A stretch of DNA of 64,000 nt from DASPSR01 sp035498715. GTDB lineage: Bacteria; Nitrospirota; UBA9217. The notes under the pieces were generated by a model. That model had not been told where the DNA came from. It did not search any database and saw only the letters and a program-made list of their open reading frames with translations. The stretch is from contig DATJZV010000068.1 in assembly GCA_035498715.1 (NCBI GenBank), positions 76,682-140,681 on the forward strand, given 5' to 3'. Shown in pieces: positions 17,970 to 26,499 of this stretch. Position 1 is the first letter of the stretch, and every line of letters begins with the position of its first letter. The translations under genes and the position numbers were made by a program.

Positions 17970-19046
17970 ATGGCAAAGACCTACAAAATCGCAACGATCC
18001 CCGGTGATGGCACCGGGCCGGAGGTTGTTAGAGAAGGCATAAAAGCTCTCAATGCAGCAGCGACCAAGGGAGGGTTCAAGCTCGAGTTCGCCGAGTTCGA
18101 CTTCGGCGGCACACGCTATTTAAAGACCGGCGAGACGCTCCCTGACAGCGCTATCGACGAGTTCAGGAAGTTCGACGCCATGTTCCTGGGCGCTATCGGT
18201 CATCCCGACGTAAAACCGGGCATTCTCGAAACAGGGATCCTCCTCAAGATACGCTTTGCCCTCGATCAGTACATCAATCTTCGGCCAGTGAAGCTCTATC
18301 CTAACGTCGAGACCCCGCTAAAGGACAAGGGCCCCGAGCATATTGATTTTGTGGTCATCCGCGAGAACACGGGAGGCATCTATACGGGCCACGGAGGGGC
18401 GACGCGCGTGGGTACGACCGAGGAGATTGCGACGCAGCTGATGGTGTATGATCGCCGCACGGTTGACCGCTGTCTCAAGTATGCCTTTGAGCTTAAAAAG
18501 AAGCGCAACACTGAGGGCAAGAAATACTCTGCAAAGCCAATCACGCTCATTCACAAGCGTAATGTGCTTACCCATTGCGGCGATCTCTGGTACCGCGCTT
18601 TTGAAGAGATGGGAACGAAACAGTATCCAGAGCTAAAACGCGATTATAACCACGTTGATGCCGCGAATATGTGGTTCGTAAAGAATCCCGAATGGTTCGA
18701 CGTGGCCGTCACCGAAAATCTGTTCGGCGACATCATTACCGACCTTGGCGCTATGATCCAGGGCGGCCTCGGCGTAGCGTCAGGCGGGAACATCAACCCC
18801 GAAGGCGTTTCGATGTTTGAGCCGATGGGCGGTAGCGCGCCGAAGTATGCCGGCCAGAACGTGATCAACCCCATGGCGGCGATTGGTGCGGCGATGATGA
18901 TGCTTGATGCCCTCGGTGAAACAAAATCTGCGCAGGCTATCGAGACGGCAATGATCGCGGTCATGAAGAAGATGACGAGCCAGGCTGCCGGGAAAATGGG
19001 CATGTCCACCACAGAGGTGGGGGATATGGTGGCGGGTCTCGTTTAA
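17970..19046 (+). CDS. leuB: 3-Isopropylmalate dehydrogenase
   Basis: NAD-dependent oxidative decarboxylation of 3-isopropylmalate to 2-ketoisocaproate. The 358-aa beta-decarboxylating dehydrogenase has PGDGTGPEV at the N-terminus, substrate-binding Arg residues (IRENTGGIYTG) and the C-terminal GGSAPKYAGQNVINPMA cofactor loop. The TGGIYTG variant resembles enzymes related to homoisocitrate/isocitrate dehydrogenases, but position after leuA-leuC-leuD makes LeuB by far the likeliest. AGGAAAGGG precedes the ATG. Confidence 0.92.
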   Translation: MAKTYKIATIPGDGTGPEVVREGIKALNAAATKGGFKLEFAEFDFGGTRYLKTGETLPDSAIDEFRKFDAMFLGAIGHPDVKPGILETGILLKIRFALDQYINLRPVKLYPNVETPLKDKGPEHIDFVVIRENTGGIYTGHGGATRVGTTEEIATQLMVYDRRTVDRCLKYAFELKKKRNTEGKKYSAKPITLIHKRNVLTHCGDLWYRAFEEMGTKQYPELKRDYNHVDAANMWFVKNPEWFDVAVTENLFGDIITDLGAMIQGGLGVASGGNINPEGVSMFEPMGGSAPKYAGQNVINPMAAIGAAMMMLDALGETKSAQAIETAMIAVMKKMTSQAAGKMGMSTTEVGDMVAGLV

Positions 19047-19483
19047 AGAGGACGCTATGGTGCTCAATCCGATACTTCGGGCTAAGACTCGTTCGCGTTC
19101 TGCTTCCTAGTCGGCATAAACTCTGTGCGGGGAGAATGAATCAGCAAATAAGATGATCGAACAATATTATTTCCAGTATCAGGCGACAAAAAGCTTAGAA
19201 TATGGCATTTACGGGAAAGGTTCATTTGAGATGTTGCGTAATTAAAAGGCCGATTGTTCTTTAGCTGAAGGGATTCGTGTTTGCCGCTTAGAGTTGAAAC
19301 GCTTGCTACTGAATACTACGGTTGTGTCAGGCGTATAGAGATGTTGTTCTGAAAGTAATGATAATAAAAGTGAGAATTTAACATAGTCCTTTGCATGACA
19401 GCAGGGAGTCAGAAAGCTCCTGATTCCAGGGCAAGCTCGGAAGGTTGGATTAAAAAACAGAATTCATGTTCGGGAGTTATACA
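19047..19483. other. 437-nt intergenic region before the first asd gene
   Basis: No open frame of note on either strand and no recognisable lysine riboswitch (its conserved core is absent). A short inverted repeat, GGGAGTCAGAAAGCTCCTGATTCC near 19402, could form a weak hairpin. Otherwise I see nothing. Confidence 0.5.
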
Positions 19484-20596
19484 ATGATGCGAGTAGGCTT
19501 TATCGGTTGGCGCGGCATGGTGGGCTCGGTGCTCATGGGCCGCATGAACGAGGAAAAGGATTTCAAGCTCATCGACCCTGTGTTCTTCACGACATCGAAC
19601 ATAGGCGGTAAGGGACCGAACATCGGCAAAGATGTCCCTGCCCTCAAGGATGCGAAGAGTATCGATGAACTAAAGGCGATGGATACCATCGTCTCATGCC
19701 AGGGTGGTGACTATACCGGCGAGATCTATCCTGCACTCCGTGCAGCTGGATGGAAGGGATACTGGATCGATGCAGCATCTACGCTACGTATGACGAGCGA
19801 CTCCATTATCATACTCGATCCGGTCAACTTGAATGTGATCAAGAACGGCATGGCCAAGGGGATCAAGAACTATATCGGCGGAAACTGTACGGTATCGCTC
19901 ATGCTCATGGCTTTGGGCGGATTATACGAGCGCGATCTCGTTGAGTGGATGAGCGCCATGACGTACCAGGCGGCATCGGGCGCTGGCGCAAATAACATGC
20001 GCGAATTGCTCAAGCAGATGGGTTCTGCACACGATTCGGTCAAGAATCTTCTGGACGATCCGGCAGGCGCGATCCTCGAAATTGACAAGAAAGTCGCCGA
20101 GCATGTGCGGTCCGATCGCTATCCTACGAAGTTCTTCGGGGCACCTTTGGCATGCTCGCTCATTCCCTGGATCGACAAACAGCTCGACAATGGCCAGAGC
20201 AGGGAAGAATGGAAAGGCCAGGCCGAAACGAACAAGATCCTCGGTCGTGAAGACAAGCCGATCCCGATAGACGGGACCTGCGTGCGCATCGGTGCCATGC
20301 GCTGCCACAGTCAGGCGCTTACGATCAAGATGAAAAAGGATGTACCACTGGACGAGATCACCGACATGATCGCAAAGCACAACAAATGGGTGAAGGTTGT
20401 GCCGAACCATCGAGAGATAACAATGAGGGATCTCACTCCGGCGGCCATTACCGGCACGCTTACCGTGCCGATTGGACGCTTGCGCAAGATGAACATGGGA
20501 CCCACATTCCTGAACGCATTCACCTGCGGTGACCAGCTCCTCTGGGGCGCCGCAGAGCCGCTCCGAAGAATGCTGCGGATCGTGGTGGAGAAGTGA
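19484..20596 (+). CDS. asd: Aspartate-semialdehyde dehydrogenase, enterobacterial (long) type
   Basis: Reduces aspartyl phosphate to aspartate semialdehyde, the branch point to Lys/DAP, Met and Thr. The 370-aa protein matches the E. coli Asd type (367 aa): N-terminal VGFIGWRGMVGSVLMGRM, catalytic Cys135 in GGNCTVS, and the AASGAGANNMRELL loop. The ATGATG at 19484 with GGAG 9 nt upstream is used instead of an ATG at 19466. It is followed 147 nt later by a second, only distantly related Asd. Confidence 0.95.
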   Translation: MMRVGFIGWRGMVGSVLMGRMNEEKDFKLIDPVFFTTSNIGGKGPNIGKDVPALKDAKSIDELKAMDTIVSCQGGDYTGEIYPALRAAGWKGYWIDAASTLRMTSDSIIILDPVNLNVIKNGMAKGIKNYIGGNCTVSLMLMALGGLYERDLVEWMSAMTYQAASGAGANNMRELLKQMGSAHDSVKNLLDDPAGAILEIDKKVAEHVRSDRYPTKFFGAPLACSLIPWIDKQLDNGQSREEWKGQAETNKILGREDKPIPIDGTCVRIGAMRCHSQALTIKMKKDVPLDEITDMIAKHNKWVKVVPNHREITMRDLTPAAITGTLTVPIGRLRKMNMGPTFLNAFTCGDQLLWGAAEPLRRMLRIVVEK

Positions 20597-20743
20597 GAAC
20601 GAGGCACCCCAGTGTTTGAACCGTGATAGCCTTATGTCAAAACCGGCCACTTGAGGCGCTCAAAGTGCGAAGGTTTTAGGATCTTATAACAATTTTCCTG
20701 TATTCCTTTGATTTTTCGCGGTTAAGGCATTTATTAATCCCGT

Positions 20744-21757
20744 ATGCTTAAGAAAAAGAATGCATATGTAGTTGCTGTTGCGGGCGCCACTGGTGTTGTC
20801 GGCAGGGAAATGATCGAAATCCTTGCGGAACGGAAATTCCCGGTGAGCGAGCTCGTTCCGCTCGCATCGGAGCGTTCTGAGGGCGAGCGAATTCAATTCG
20901 AGGGCAAAAATTGGATTGTCAAGAGATTGGCGAAGGATTCATTCAAGGGAGTAGATATCGCTCTCTTCTCGGCTGGTGCCGAGCGCAGCCTCGAGTTCGC
21001 ACCCGAGGCTGTGAAGTCCGGCGCTGTGGTTGTCGACAACTCGAGCGCCTTCCGCATGGACCCGAGCGTCCCGCTCGTGGTTCCCGAGGTTAACGCCCAT
21101 GCTATTACGGCACGTGCAAGTATCATCGCGAACCCCAACTGTTCGACCATCGGCATGGTCGTGGCGCTCAAACCCATCCATGACGCGGTGAAGATCAAGC
21201 GTATCGTGCTCACCACCTTCCAATCCGTGTCCGGCACAGGTAAAGAGGCCATAGACGAACTCGCAGGGCAGACAGTAGCGCTCCTGAATTTCAGGGATGT
21301 TGAGAAGAAGGTCTATCCTCATCAGATTGCATTTAACTGTCTTCCGCATATCGGTTCCTTCCTCGACAACGGATACACCGAAGAAGAAATGAAGATGGTG
21401 AACGAGACGAAAAAAATAATGGAAGATGATTCGATCCGCGTGACAGCGACAACGGTACGAGTGCCAGTGTTCCGCTGCCACTCCGAATCCGTGAACATCG
21501 AGACAGTGGAAAAGATTTCAGCCAACGAAGTGAGGGCGATTCTGTCGACGGCGCCAGGCGTTATCGTGTACGACGATCCGAAGAAGAACATCTATCCGCT
21601 GGCGATCGACGTGGCAGGCAAGGACGAGATCTATGTGGGCAGAATACGGGCAGATGAGTCTATCCCGAATGGAATCAATCTCTGGATCGTATCAGACAAC
21701 ATGCGTAAAGGTGCCGCACTAAACGCGGTGCAGATCGCGGAGCATTTCATCAAATAA
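20744..21757 (+). CDS. asd: Aspartate-semialdehyde dehydrogenase, short type
   Basis: A 337-aa enzyme of the Asd branch common in Gram-positives, Nitrospirota and many proteobacteria. It has the GATGVVGREMIEIL nucleotide-binding motif, catalytic Cys (about residue 132) in NPNCSTIGMV, the QSVSGTGKEAIDEL loop, and RVPVFRCHSESVNIE near the C-terminus. All catalytic motifs are intact, so it is not an inactive USG-1-like relative. The following cytochrome gene begins 8 nt after its stop. Confidence 0.95.
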   Translation: MLKKKNAYVVAVAGATGVVGREMIEILAERKFPVSELVPLASERSEGERIQFEGKNWIVKRLAKDSFKGVDIALFSAGAERSLEFAPEAVKSGAVVVDNSSAFRMDPSVPLVVPEVNAHAITARASIIANPNCSTIGMVVALKPIHDAVKIKRIVLTTFQSVSGTGKEAIDELAGQTVALLNFRDVEKKVYPHQIAFNCLPHIGSFLDNGYTEEEMKMVNETKKIMEDDSIRVTATTVRVPVFRCHSESVNIETVEKISANEVRAILSTAPGVIVYDDPKKNIYPLAIDVAGKDEIYVGRIRADESIPNGINLWIVSDNMRKGAALNAVQIAEHFIK

Positions 21758-21764
21758 TATTCTC

Positions 21765-22601
21765 ATGTATAAACTATTTTCAAGGATATTCGACAAGCTG
21801 GAACGGGGTCTGAGCCCGAGAGACAAGATCGTTCTTGTTTCCCTTATGTTCATTATTTCGATCCTGGGTATCGTACTCGCTGTCCGGTATTACAATTATA
21901 TCCAGAAGAATCCCGAGTTCTGCAACAGTTGTCATCTCATGGAGGAAGCGTATACGGCGTGGAAGCTGAGCGGGCACCGAAACATTGTGTGCCAGGAGTG
22001 CCACCAACTCGGCATGATCGAACAGAATAGACTGCTTGTCAAGTTTATTTTTACCACAGACCGGAAGACTCCCGAGCCCCATGGAAATGAGACGCCATGG
22101 AAAACATGCACGAAATGTCATTGGGACGAAGCCGCCCAAGGATCGCTGGCCGTGAACAAGTCAACGGGACATGCTCGACACGTTTTTATGGAAAAGCTCA
22201 CTTGCAAGGACTGTCACAGCCGCACGGTGCACTCCTTCAGGCCGGAAAAAGAAGCATGTCTCCGTTGTCACACTGACTGGAAAGTTCATGGGGTAGGCAT
22301 GGAAAATATTTCCTGCCTTCGGTGCCATGCTTTCTCACCGAAGCAGTTGGAACCCTTTATCCCGGACCGAGAACGTTGTCTGACGTGTCATCGAAAATCA
22401 GCGAAGACGAGCTTTCCAGAAAAGGTTCCGATGGCACGGCTGAACTGCTACGAATGCCACAAGCCTCATGCCCGAATAAAGCCGACCGATGATGATTGCC
22501 TCCGCTGTCATACCCCGGAGGTGCTGGCACGTAAACCGGTCCATCGATCAGTTAAGCACTGCAAGACCTGCCACGTGCCTCATCGATGGACAGCCCGTTA
22601 A
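21765..22601 (+). CDS. Membrane-anchored decahaem cytochrome c, NapC/NirT-like N-terminus
   Basis: A 278-aa protein with one N-terminal membrane helix (residues about 22-45) and ten CXXCH haem-binding motifs spread along the rest (the first is FCNSCH and the last HCKTCH). The first part (NPEFCNSCHLMEEAYTAWKLSGH) resembles NapC/NirT/CcNir quinol-oxidising anchors. The later repeats resemble tetra-/octahaem cytochromes. It is probably a quinol-to-periplasm electron conduit; its partner is unknown. It lies 8 nt after asd and shares its strand, so it is probably co-transcribed, an odd partnership. There is no ribosome-binding site of its own. Confidence 0.85.
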   Translation: MYKLFSRIFDKLERGLSPRDKIVLVSLMFIISILGIVLAVRYYNYIQKNPEFCNSCHLMEEAYTAWKLSGHRNIVCQECHQLGMIEQNRLLVKFIFTTDRKTPEPHGNETPWKTCTKCHWDEAAQGSLAVNKSTGHARHVFMEKLTCKDCHSRTVHSFRPEKEACLRCHTDWKVHGVGMENISCLRCHAFSPKQLEPFIPDRERCLTCHRKSAKTSFPEKVPMARLNCYECHKPHARIKPTDDDCLRCHTPEVLARKPVHRSVKHCKTCHVPHRWTAR

Positions 22602-22814
22602 CGTTGTAGTGTAAAGGTCTCAGGGGGCCAGTTATGTGAGCCTATAAATAGTTCATCCAGTTCGATATCATAAATCCTGCAAAGCGTCAAGCGCTTCACA
22701 ATGTTCGGATTATTCTATGTGGGATTCCAGTCGTGAGAAATTGCCTTGGGTCATTTTCCCGCTACTGTTAACGCAAGTCTCTGAAAGCCGCAAAAATATT
22801 CGCTCATGCTTCAT
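22598..22814 (-). pseudogene. Remnant of an XRE-family HTH regulator
   Basis: Reading the minus strand from an ATG at 22814 gives MKHERIFLRLSETCV, then KMTQGNFSRLESHIE and a stop. The adjacent frame continues with NNPNIVKRLTLC, RIYDIELDELF and a short tail to a stop at 22598. Together these follow the helix-turn-helix pattern of SinR/XRE repressors (TQ-x-F, SRLE...NP-I, LDELF), broken by one frameshift and probably a short deletion. It converges on the cytochrome gene, overlapping its stop by 4 nt. Confidence 0.6.
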
Positions 22815-23030
22815 TCCTACCTCTTAAGTTCCGGTTTTTCTGTAAGCATAATATCGGATAATATGTATCCCCTTTTTTTATAATTTAGACAAAAAATAAC
22901 AAAAAATTTCTTGCCGAAGTGTAAAAAATGCAAATATTTGTGCTATAGTAATAATTGTAATTTTAGATTTTTTCTATTCCTAGGCTTAATCACGTATATG
23001 TGGTGCGACCTTATGAGCGGAGGAAAAACC

Positions 23031-23219
23031 ATGTACAAAATTGAAATTCTTGAGAAAAAGCGTCTGGAAAAGGGATTAAGCTATACAGAAATTGCTGATA
23101 AATTAGGAATGCATAAAGTTACCGTATCACGGACGCTAAAAGGGATGACTACGAAGCCCAGGACCGTGAAGCTTTTGGCGGATTACCTCGGCGTGGAGAT
23201 GGAGAGGATCGTCCAGTAG
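23031..23219 (+). CDS. Small XRE-family HTH DNA-binding protein
   Basis: A 62-aa protein made almost wholly of one helix-turn-helix: LEKGLSYTEIADKLGMHKVTVSRTLKG with recognition helix HKVTVSRTL, then KPRTVKLLADYLGVEMERI. It is small enough to be a stand-alone repressor-type protein. GGAGG sits 8 nt before the ATG; the frame is open upstream to 22911, but that part (Cys/Phe-rich, low quality) is not expected to be translated. It is monocistronic: AT-rich upstream sequence and a strong terminator after. A decayed relative lies just upstream on the other strand. Confidence 0.85.
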   Translation: MYKIEILEKKRLEKGLSYTEIADKLGMHKVTVSRTLKGMTTKPRTVKLLADYLGVEMERIVQ

Positions 23220-23285
23220 CTGCTTCCTGACGCGCTGTTCCGTATAAAACATAATCAGGACAGTCTTATTTATTATTTCAATGAG

Positions 23286-23325
23286 AAGGGTAAGGCATGC
23301 GTGCGCCTTACCCTTTATTGTTTTT
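23286..23325 (+). terminator. Intrinsic terminator after the HTH gene
   Basis: Perfect 11-bp stem AAGGGTAAGGC / GCCTTACCCTT with an 8-nt loop, then TATTGTTTTT. Confidence 0.85.
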
Positions 23326-23401
23326 GAGATCAGCTCGAATTGTGGTAATATCCGTGTGCTTTTAAAATCACAGCACATCTTTGTAATATATCGGGGGTTG
23401 C

Positions 23402-24175
23402 ATGAAGGATTTTATTGCTGTAGCCAGGGATGCGGCGCTTCAGGCGGGCAGAATGCTGCGGGAAAACATCCATGGTTTACGCGAAATCACCTACAAGGGC
23501 GATATCAACCTGGTCACCGAGATGGATATGCGCTCTGAGCGCATGATCGTCGAAATGCTGCGTGTCGCTTTCCCAGACCATGGTGTCATTGCCGAGGAGG
23601 AAACGAAGCTAAGCAATGCCTCCGGCTATACATGGATCATCGACCCGCTTGACGGCACCACGAATTATGCACATGGATACCCCTGCTTTGCTGTGTCCAT
23701 TGCGCTCAAACACGAGGACGATGTTATCCTAGGCGTTGTATATGATCCGATGAGAGACGAGCTGTTCGCGGCGCAAAAGGGGCGGGGTGCTTATTTGAAC
23801 GGGCAACCAATAAAGGTCTCGGAAGCGGACACACTCATAAAAAGCCTCCTTGCTACGGGATTTCCCTACGACCGCAAGGTGAGCGATAAGAACAACCTTT
23901 ATTACTTTTACAATCTTCTCATGGCATCCCAGGAGATCCGCCGCGATGGATCAGCAGCGCTCAACCTCTGTTACGTTGCTAACGGGCGGCTTGACGGGTT
24001 CTGGGAGCTCAAACTCAAGCCCTGGGACGTGGCCGCCGGAAGCTTGATCGTTAACGAGGCAGGGGGCGTGGTATCGGATCTGTCGGGAAAGAGATTCGAC
24101 ATGCATACCGAAGAAATCCTTGTAAGCAACGGCAGGATCCACCGGCAGATGATCGAGGTTTTGCAGAAGTCGTAG
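23402..24175 (+). CDS. suhB: Inositol-1-monophosphatase family protein
   Basis: Mg-dependent, Li-sensitive phosphatase of the IMPase/SuhB fold, 257 aa. Metal-binding motifs are complete: GVIAEEE, WIIDPLDGTTNYAHG (Asp, Asp, Gly-Thr), and WDVAAGSLIVNEAGG in the C-terminal half. Substrates in bacteria vary (inositol phosphate, fructose 1,6-bisphosphate, PAP). SuhB also binds RNA polymerase in E. coli, but nothing here tests that. GGGGG lies just before the ATG as a weak ribosome-binding site. Confidence 0.9.
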   Translation: MKDFIAVARDAALQAGRMLRENIHGLREITYKGDINLVTEMDMRSERMIVEMLRVAFPDHGVIAEEETKLSNASGYTWIIDPLDGTTNYAHGYPCFAVSIALKHEDDVILGVVYDPMRDELFAAQKGRGAYLNGQPIKVSEADTLIKSLLATGFPYDRKVSDKNNLYYFYNLLMASQEIRRDGSAALNLCYVANGRLDGFWELKLKPWDVAAGSLIVNEAGGVVSDLSGKRFDMHTEEILVSNGRIHRQMIEVLQKS

Positions 24176-24278
24176 GAGCGTATGGCTTTATGTCCGTAAA
24201 GAAGATAGAGAGGTACGGCGCCCTCTATGGTTGCTCGAAAGCTGGTTGCTGAATTTTTGGTAAAAGCCCTGCCGAAGT

Positions 24279-25412
24279 ATGAGAAAAAAAATACAATCCG
24301 ATGTTTCCATAGTGCGGTGTGGCGGTTATGACAGTGGCCAGCCCCTTGACGCGGTACGCCAAGCCGTTGATCTGCTCGGCGGAATGCAAACGTTTGTGAA
24401 GCCGGGCAACCGGGTGCTCATCAAGCCGAACCTTCTCAAGGCAAGTCCTCCGGCTGATGCCGTGACCACACACCCCGAGATAATACGTGCGACAATACGG
24501 CTTGTGCGCGAGGCCGGTGCCGAGGTGCTTGTCGGCGACAGTCCGGGATTCGGCGAACTGCGCCGTGTATGCGAGAGATCCGGGGTCATGAACGTGATTG
24601 AGGAGGAAGGCGCCATTCTTGCAGAACTCGATGAGGCGGTGCAGGTGAAGAACCACGGGCGGTTCCACCGGTTCGATATCGCTCGCGCTGTTCATGAGGC
24701 AGATGTTGTCATAAATCTCCCGAAGTTCAAGACGCACGGCATGATGACGCTCACCGGTGCCGTGAAGAACCTATTCGGGTGCATTCCCGGAAAGAGAAAA
24801 ATCCAATGGCATCTTAACGCTGGAGTGAACCGAGATGCCTTTGCACGAATGCTCGTTGAGCTGTGCTCGCTTATAGGGCCGTGCCTGACCATCATTGACG
24901 CGGTCGTGGGAATGGAGGGGAACGGGCCCGGGAGCGGCGATCCGAGGGAGATAGGGCTGGTGCTTGCCGGACTGGACCCGGTGGCATTGGATGTGGTGTC
25001 AGGAAAGATCATTGGGGTCGATCCATCACTTCTCTATATCGTGAGGGCCGCCATAGATGCAGGGGTGGGAGAGACGCGGCTCGACAGGATCCATATCCAC
25101 GGAGAAGCGCTGGCCGATGTTGCAGTCACAGGATACCGCCTCCCACCCCAGGAACATCTCGAATGGCATCTGCCTGAGTGGGTAAGGAAGGCGCTTAAGG
25201 ACGCCCTTACCACAAGGCCAGTGATCAATCACACCCTCTGCGTTCGATGCGGCATTTGCCAGGGCCACTGCCCACAGGGTGCCATCAACGATGCCGGGAG
25301 GAGGCTTGAGATCCGGTACCGCGATTGCATTCGGTGTTTCTGCTGCCAGGAGTTCTGTCCACGGGGCGCAATTTCTGTCGGACGGGGATGGGCACTTAAG
25401 ATGGCGAAATAA
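24279..25412 (+). CDS. DUF362 protein with C-terminal 2[4Fe-4S] ferredoxin domain
   Basis: A 377-aa protein with an N-terminal DUF362 domain (about 1-290; LIKPNLLKASPPADAVTTHPE and LVGDSPG are typical) and a C-terminal ferredoxin domain. The latter has two cluster motifs: CVRCGICQGHCPQGAI (about residue 320) and CIRCFCCQEFCPRGAI. DUF362 proteins are widespread in anaerobes and have no settled reaction. It lies about 100 nt after suhB on the same strand and converges with the HEAT-like gene. No clear ribosome-binding site is seen. Confidence 0.85.
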   Translation: MRKKIQSDVSIVRCGGYDSGQPLDAVRQAVDLLGGMQTFVKPGNRVLIKPNLLKASPPADAVTTHPEIIRATIRLVREAGAEVLVGDSPGFGELRRVCERSGVMNVIEEEGAILAELDEAVQVKNHGRFHRFDIARAVHEADVVINLPKFKTHGMMTLTGAVKNLFGCIPGKRKIQWHLNAGVNRDAFARMLVELCSLIGPCLTIIDAVVGMEGNGPGSGDPREIGLVLAGLDPVALDVVSGKIIGVDPSLLYIVRAAIDAGVGETRLDRIHIHGEALADVAVTGYRLPPQEHLEWHLPEWVRKALKDALTTRPVINHTLCVRCGICQGHCPQGAINDAGRRLEIRYRDCIRCFCCQEFCPRGAISVGRGWALKMAK

Positions 25413-25460
25413 CGCATTTTCAACAATGGCAGGCAGGATATCAACGCTAACGGCTATGCG

Positions 25461-26357
25461 TCAGTCCTGTTCACGAGAAGTGCTCTCCCCCTCCTGCACA
25501 TCAATTGTATACCTTGTTACTTCAGCATCAAGAGCCTCCATTTCCTTTTCATCGATCTCGTAGATTTGTTCTCCGCCAGCTTTTTCCGGCTGTTGTCCTC
25601 GTTCCCAGAGTTCCCGATGGACAAAGGGCTTAATTGTCACGGGTAACGACGGGTCTGCATAGAGCTCGCGCAGGTCCATAATTTTCATGCTCCGGAGGAA
25701 CCGGACAGACAGGGACACGGGAGTGTGGTCATTTCTCGCGAGGGAGAACCGTATAAGAGAGCGGCTGGACCAATTCGGATGCGTGGCTATCGCTTGGATG
25801 GTTTTAGCAACGGTACCTGCACGGCTGATGACCTTGTAGAGGTGCCCCTCCACGAGGTGAGGATTATTGAGGCAGAGCTGCACCACGTCGGGGTTACTGT
25901 CCTGCAGCAATTTAAGCAGGACGTTTCCCGCAGCCTTCTTCGCAAGGGTTTTTTTGTTCCCCAGGGGCAAGGTGGGGATCCGTTCGATAATCATCGTTTC
26001 GACCTTGTGTCTGAAGGCGAGCGGAATGAAATGACAGCGTGCTATTTCCTCCAGGTCGAAGAGGCGGAGGTAACGCGCGATCGAGAGTGAGATTGAGAGC
26101 GGGGATTTGGGATTCCGGGCGAGCGCGAGACGCACGGGATAGCTCTCGGCCCAGCGCTTATCCTTGGCAATAGTTTCCAGGATATTGGCCGGGATGTTCT
26201 TTCTGCTCGCGATTATCAAAACCTCATCCTCGGTTAAATGCCTGTTCCCAAGCAATGCCCTGATGACCTTGGTGGACGGATCATGGACATATTGCGCAAT
26301 CTCTTCCCTATCCGCAATCATCGCGAGTTCGATTCTTTTCTCCTCTGTCTCCATCAT
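25461..26357 (-). CDS. Conserved hypothetical protein with HEAT-like helical repeats
   Basis: A 298-aa, all-helical, cytosolic protein. It has repeated units of the type DPSTKVIRALLGNRHLTEDEVLIIA, NPKSPLSISLSIARYL and HPNWSSRSLIRFSLARNDHTPVSLSVRFL, each with an N-P or N-x turn between helices, as in HEAT/leucine-rich-variant repeats. The last 35 residues are acidic. No enzyme motif is visible; a scaffold role is a guess. The start is the ATG at 26357: the promoter puts transcription onset there, with no ribosome-binding site. An in-frame start at 26399 lies upstream of the promoter -10 box and is rejected. Confidence 0.7.
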   Translation of the reverse strand: MMETEEKRIELAMIADREEIAQYVHDPSTKVIRALLGNRHLTEDEVLIIASRKNIPANILETIAKDKRWAESYPVRLALARNPKSPLSISLSIARYLRLFDLEEIARCHFIPLAFRHKVETMIIERIPTLPLGNKKTLAKKAAGNVLLKLLQDSNPDVVQLCLNNPHLVEGHLYKVISRAGTVAKTIQAIATHPNWSSRSLIRFSLARNDHTPVSLSVRFLRSMKIMDLRELYADPSLPVTIKPFVHRELWERGQQPEKAGGEQIYEIDEKEMEALDAEVTRYTIDVQEGESTSREQD

Positions 26358-26363
26358 GTGAAC

Positions 26364-26392
26364 ATTATACGATTTTTCAAACCTATTGACAA
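26364..26392 (-). promoter_or_regulatory. Promoter of the HEAT-like gene, leaderless
   Basis: On the minus strand: -35 TTGTCA (complement of 26387-26392), 17-nt spacer, consensus -10 TATAAT (complement of 26364-26369), then 6 nt to the ATGATG start. Confidence 0.75.
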
Positions 26393-26414
26393 ATCCCAAA
26401 GTTTTATGTATTTT
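26386..26414 (+). promoter_or_regulatory. Promoter of the HNH gene, overlapping the divergent promoter
   Basis: Consensus -35 TTGACA (26386-26391), 17-nt spacer, -10 TATTTT (26409-26414). Its -35 box overlaps the -35 box of the divergent promoter by 5 bp within TTGACAA. Confidence 0.6.
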
Positions 26415-26499
26415 GTTAGCTCAACAGCATGAATTTTTAACGGTTTTCGGTTCTCCCGGGATATCTCGCTAGATGTTTCTGTTATTCTTCGAGGTTGAA

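Noticed and set aside
19047..19483. Lysine riboswitch upstream of asd
   Set aside because: I looked for the conserved core of this class and did not find it; only a weak short hairpin is present.
22911..23030. Upstream extension of the small HTH protein
   Set aside because: The upstream 40 codons encode Cys/Phe-rich low-quality sequence, and a good GGAGG site precedes the internal ATG at 23031.
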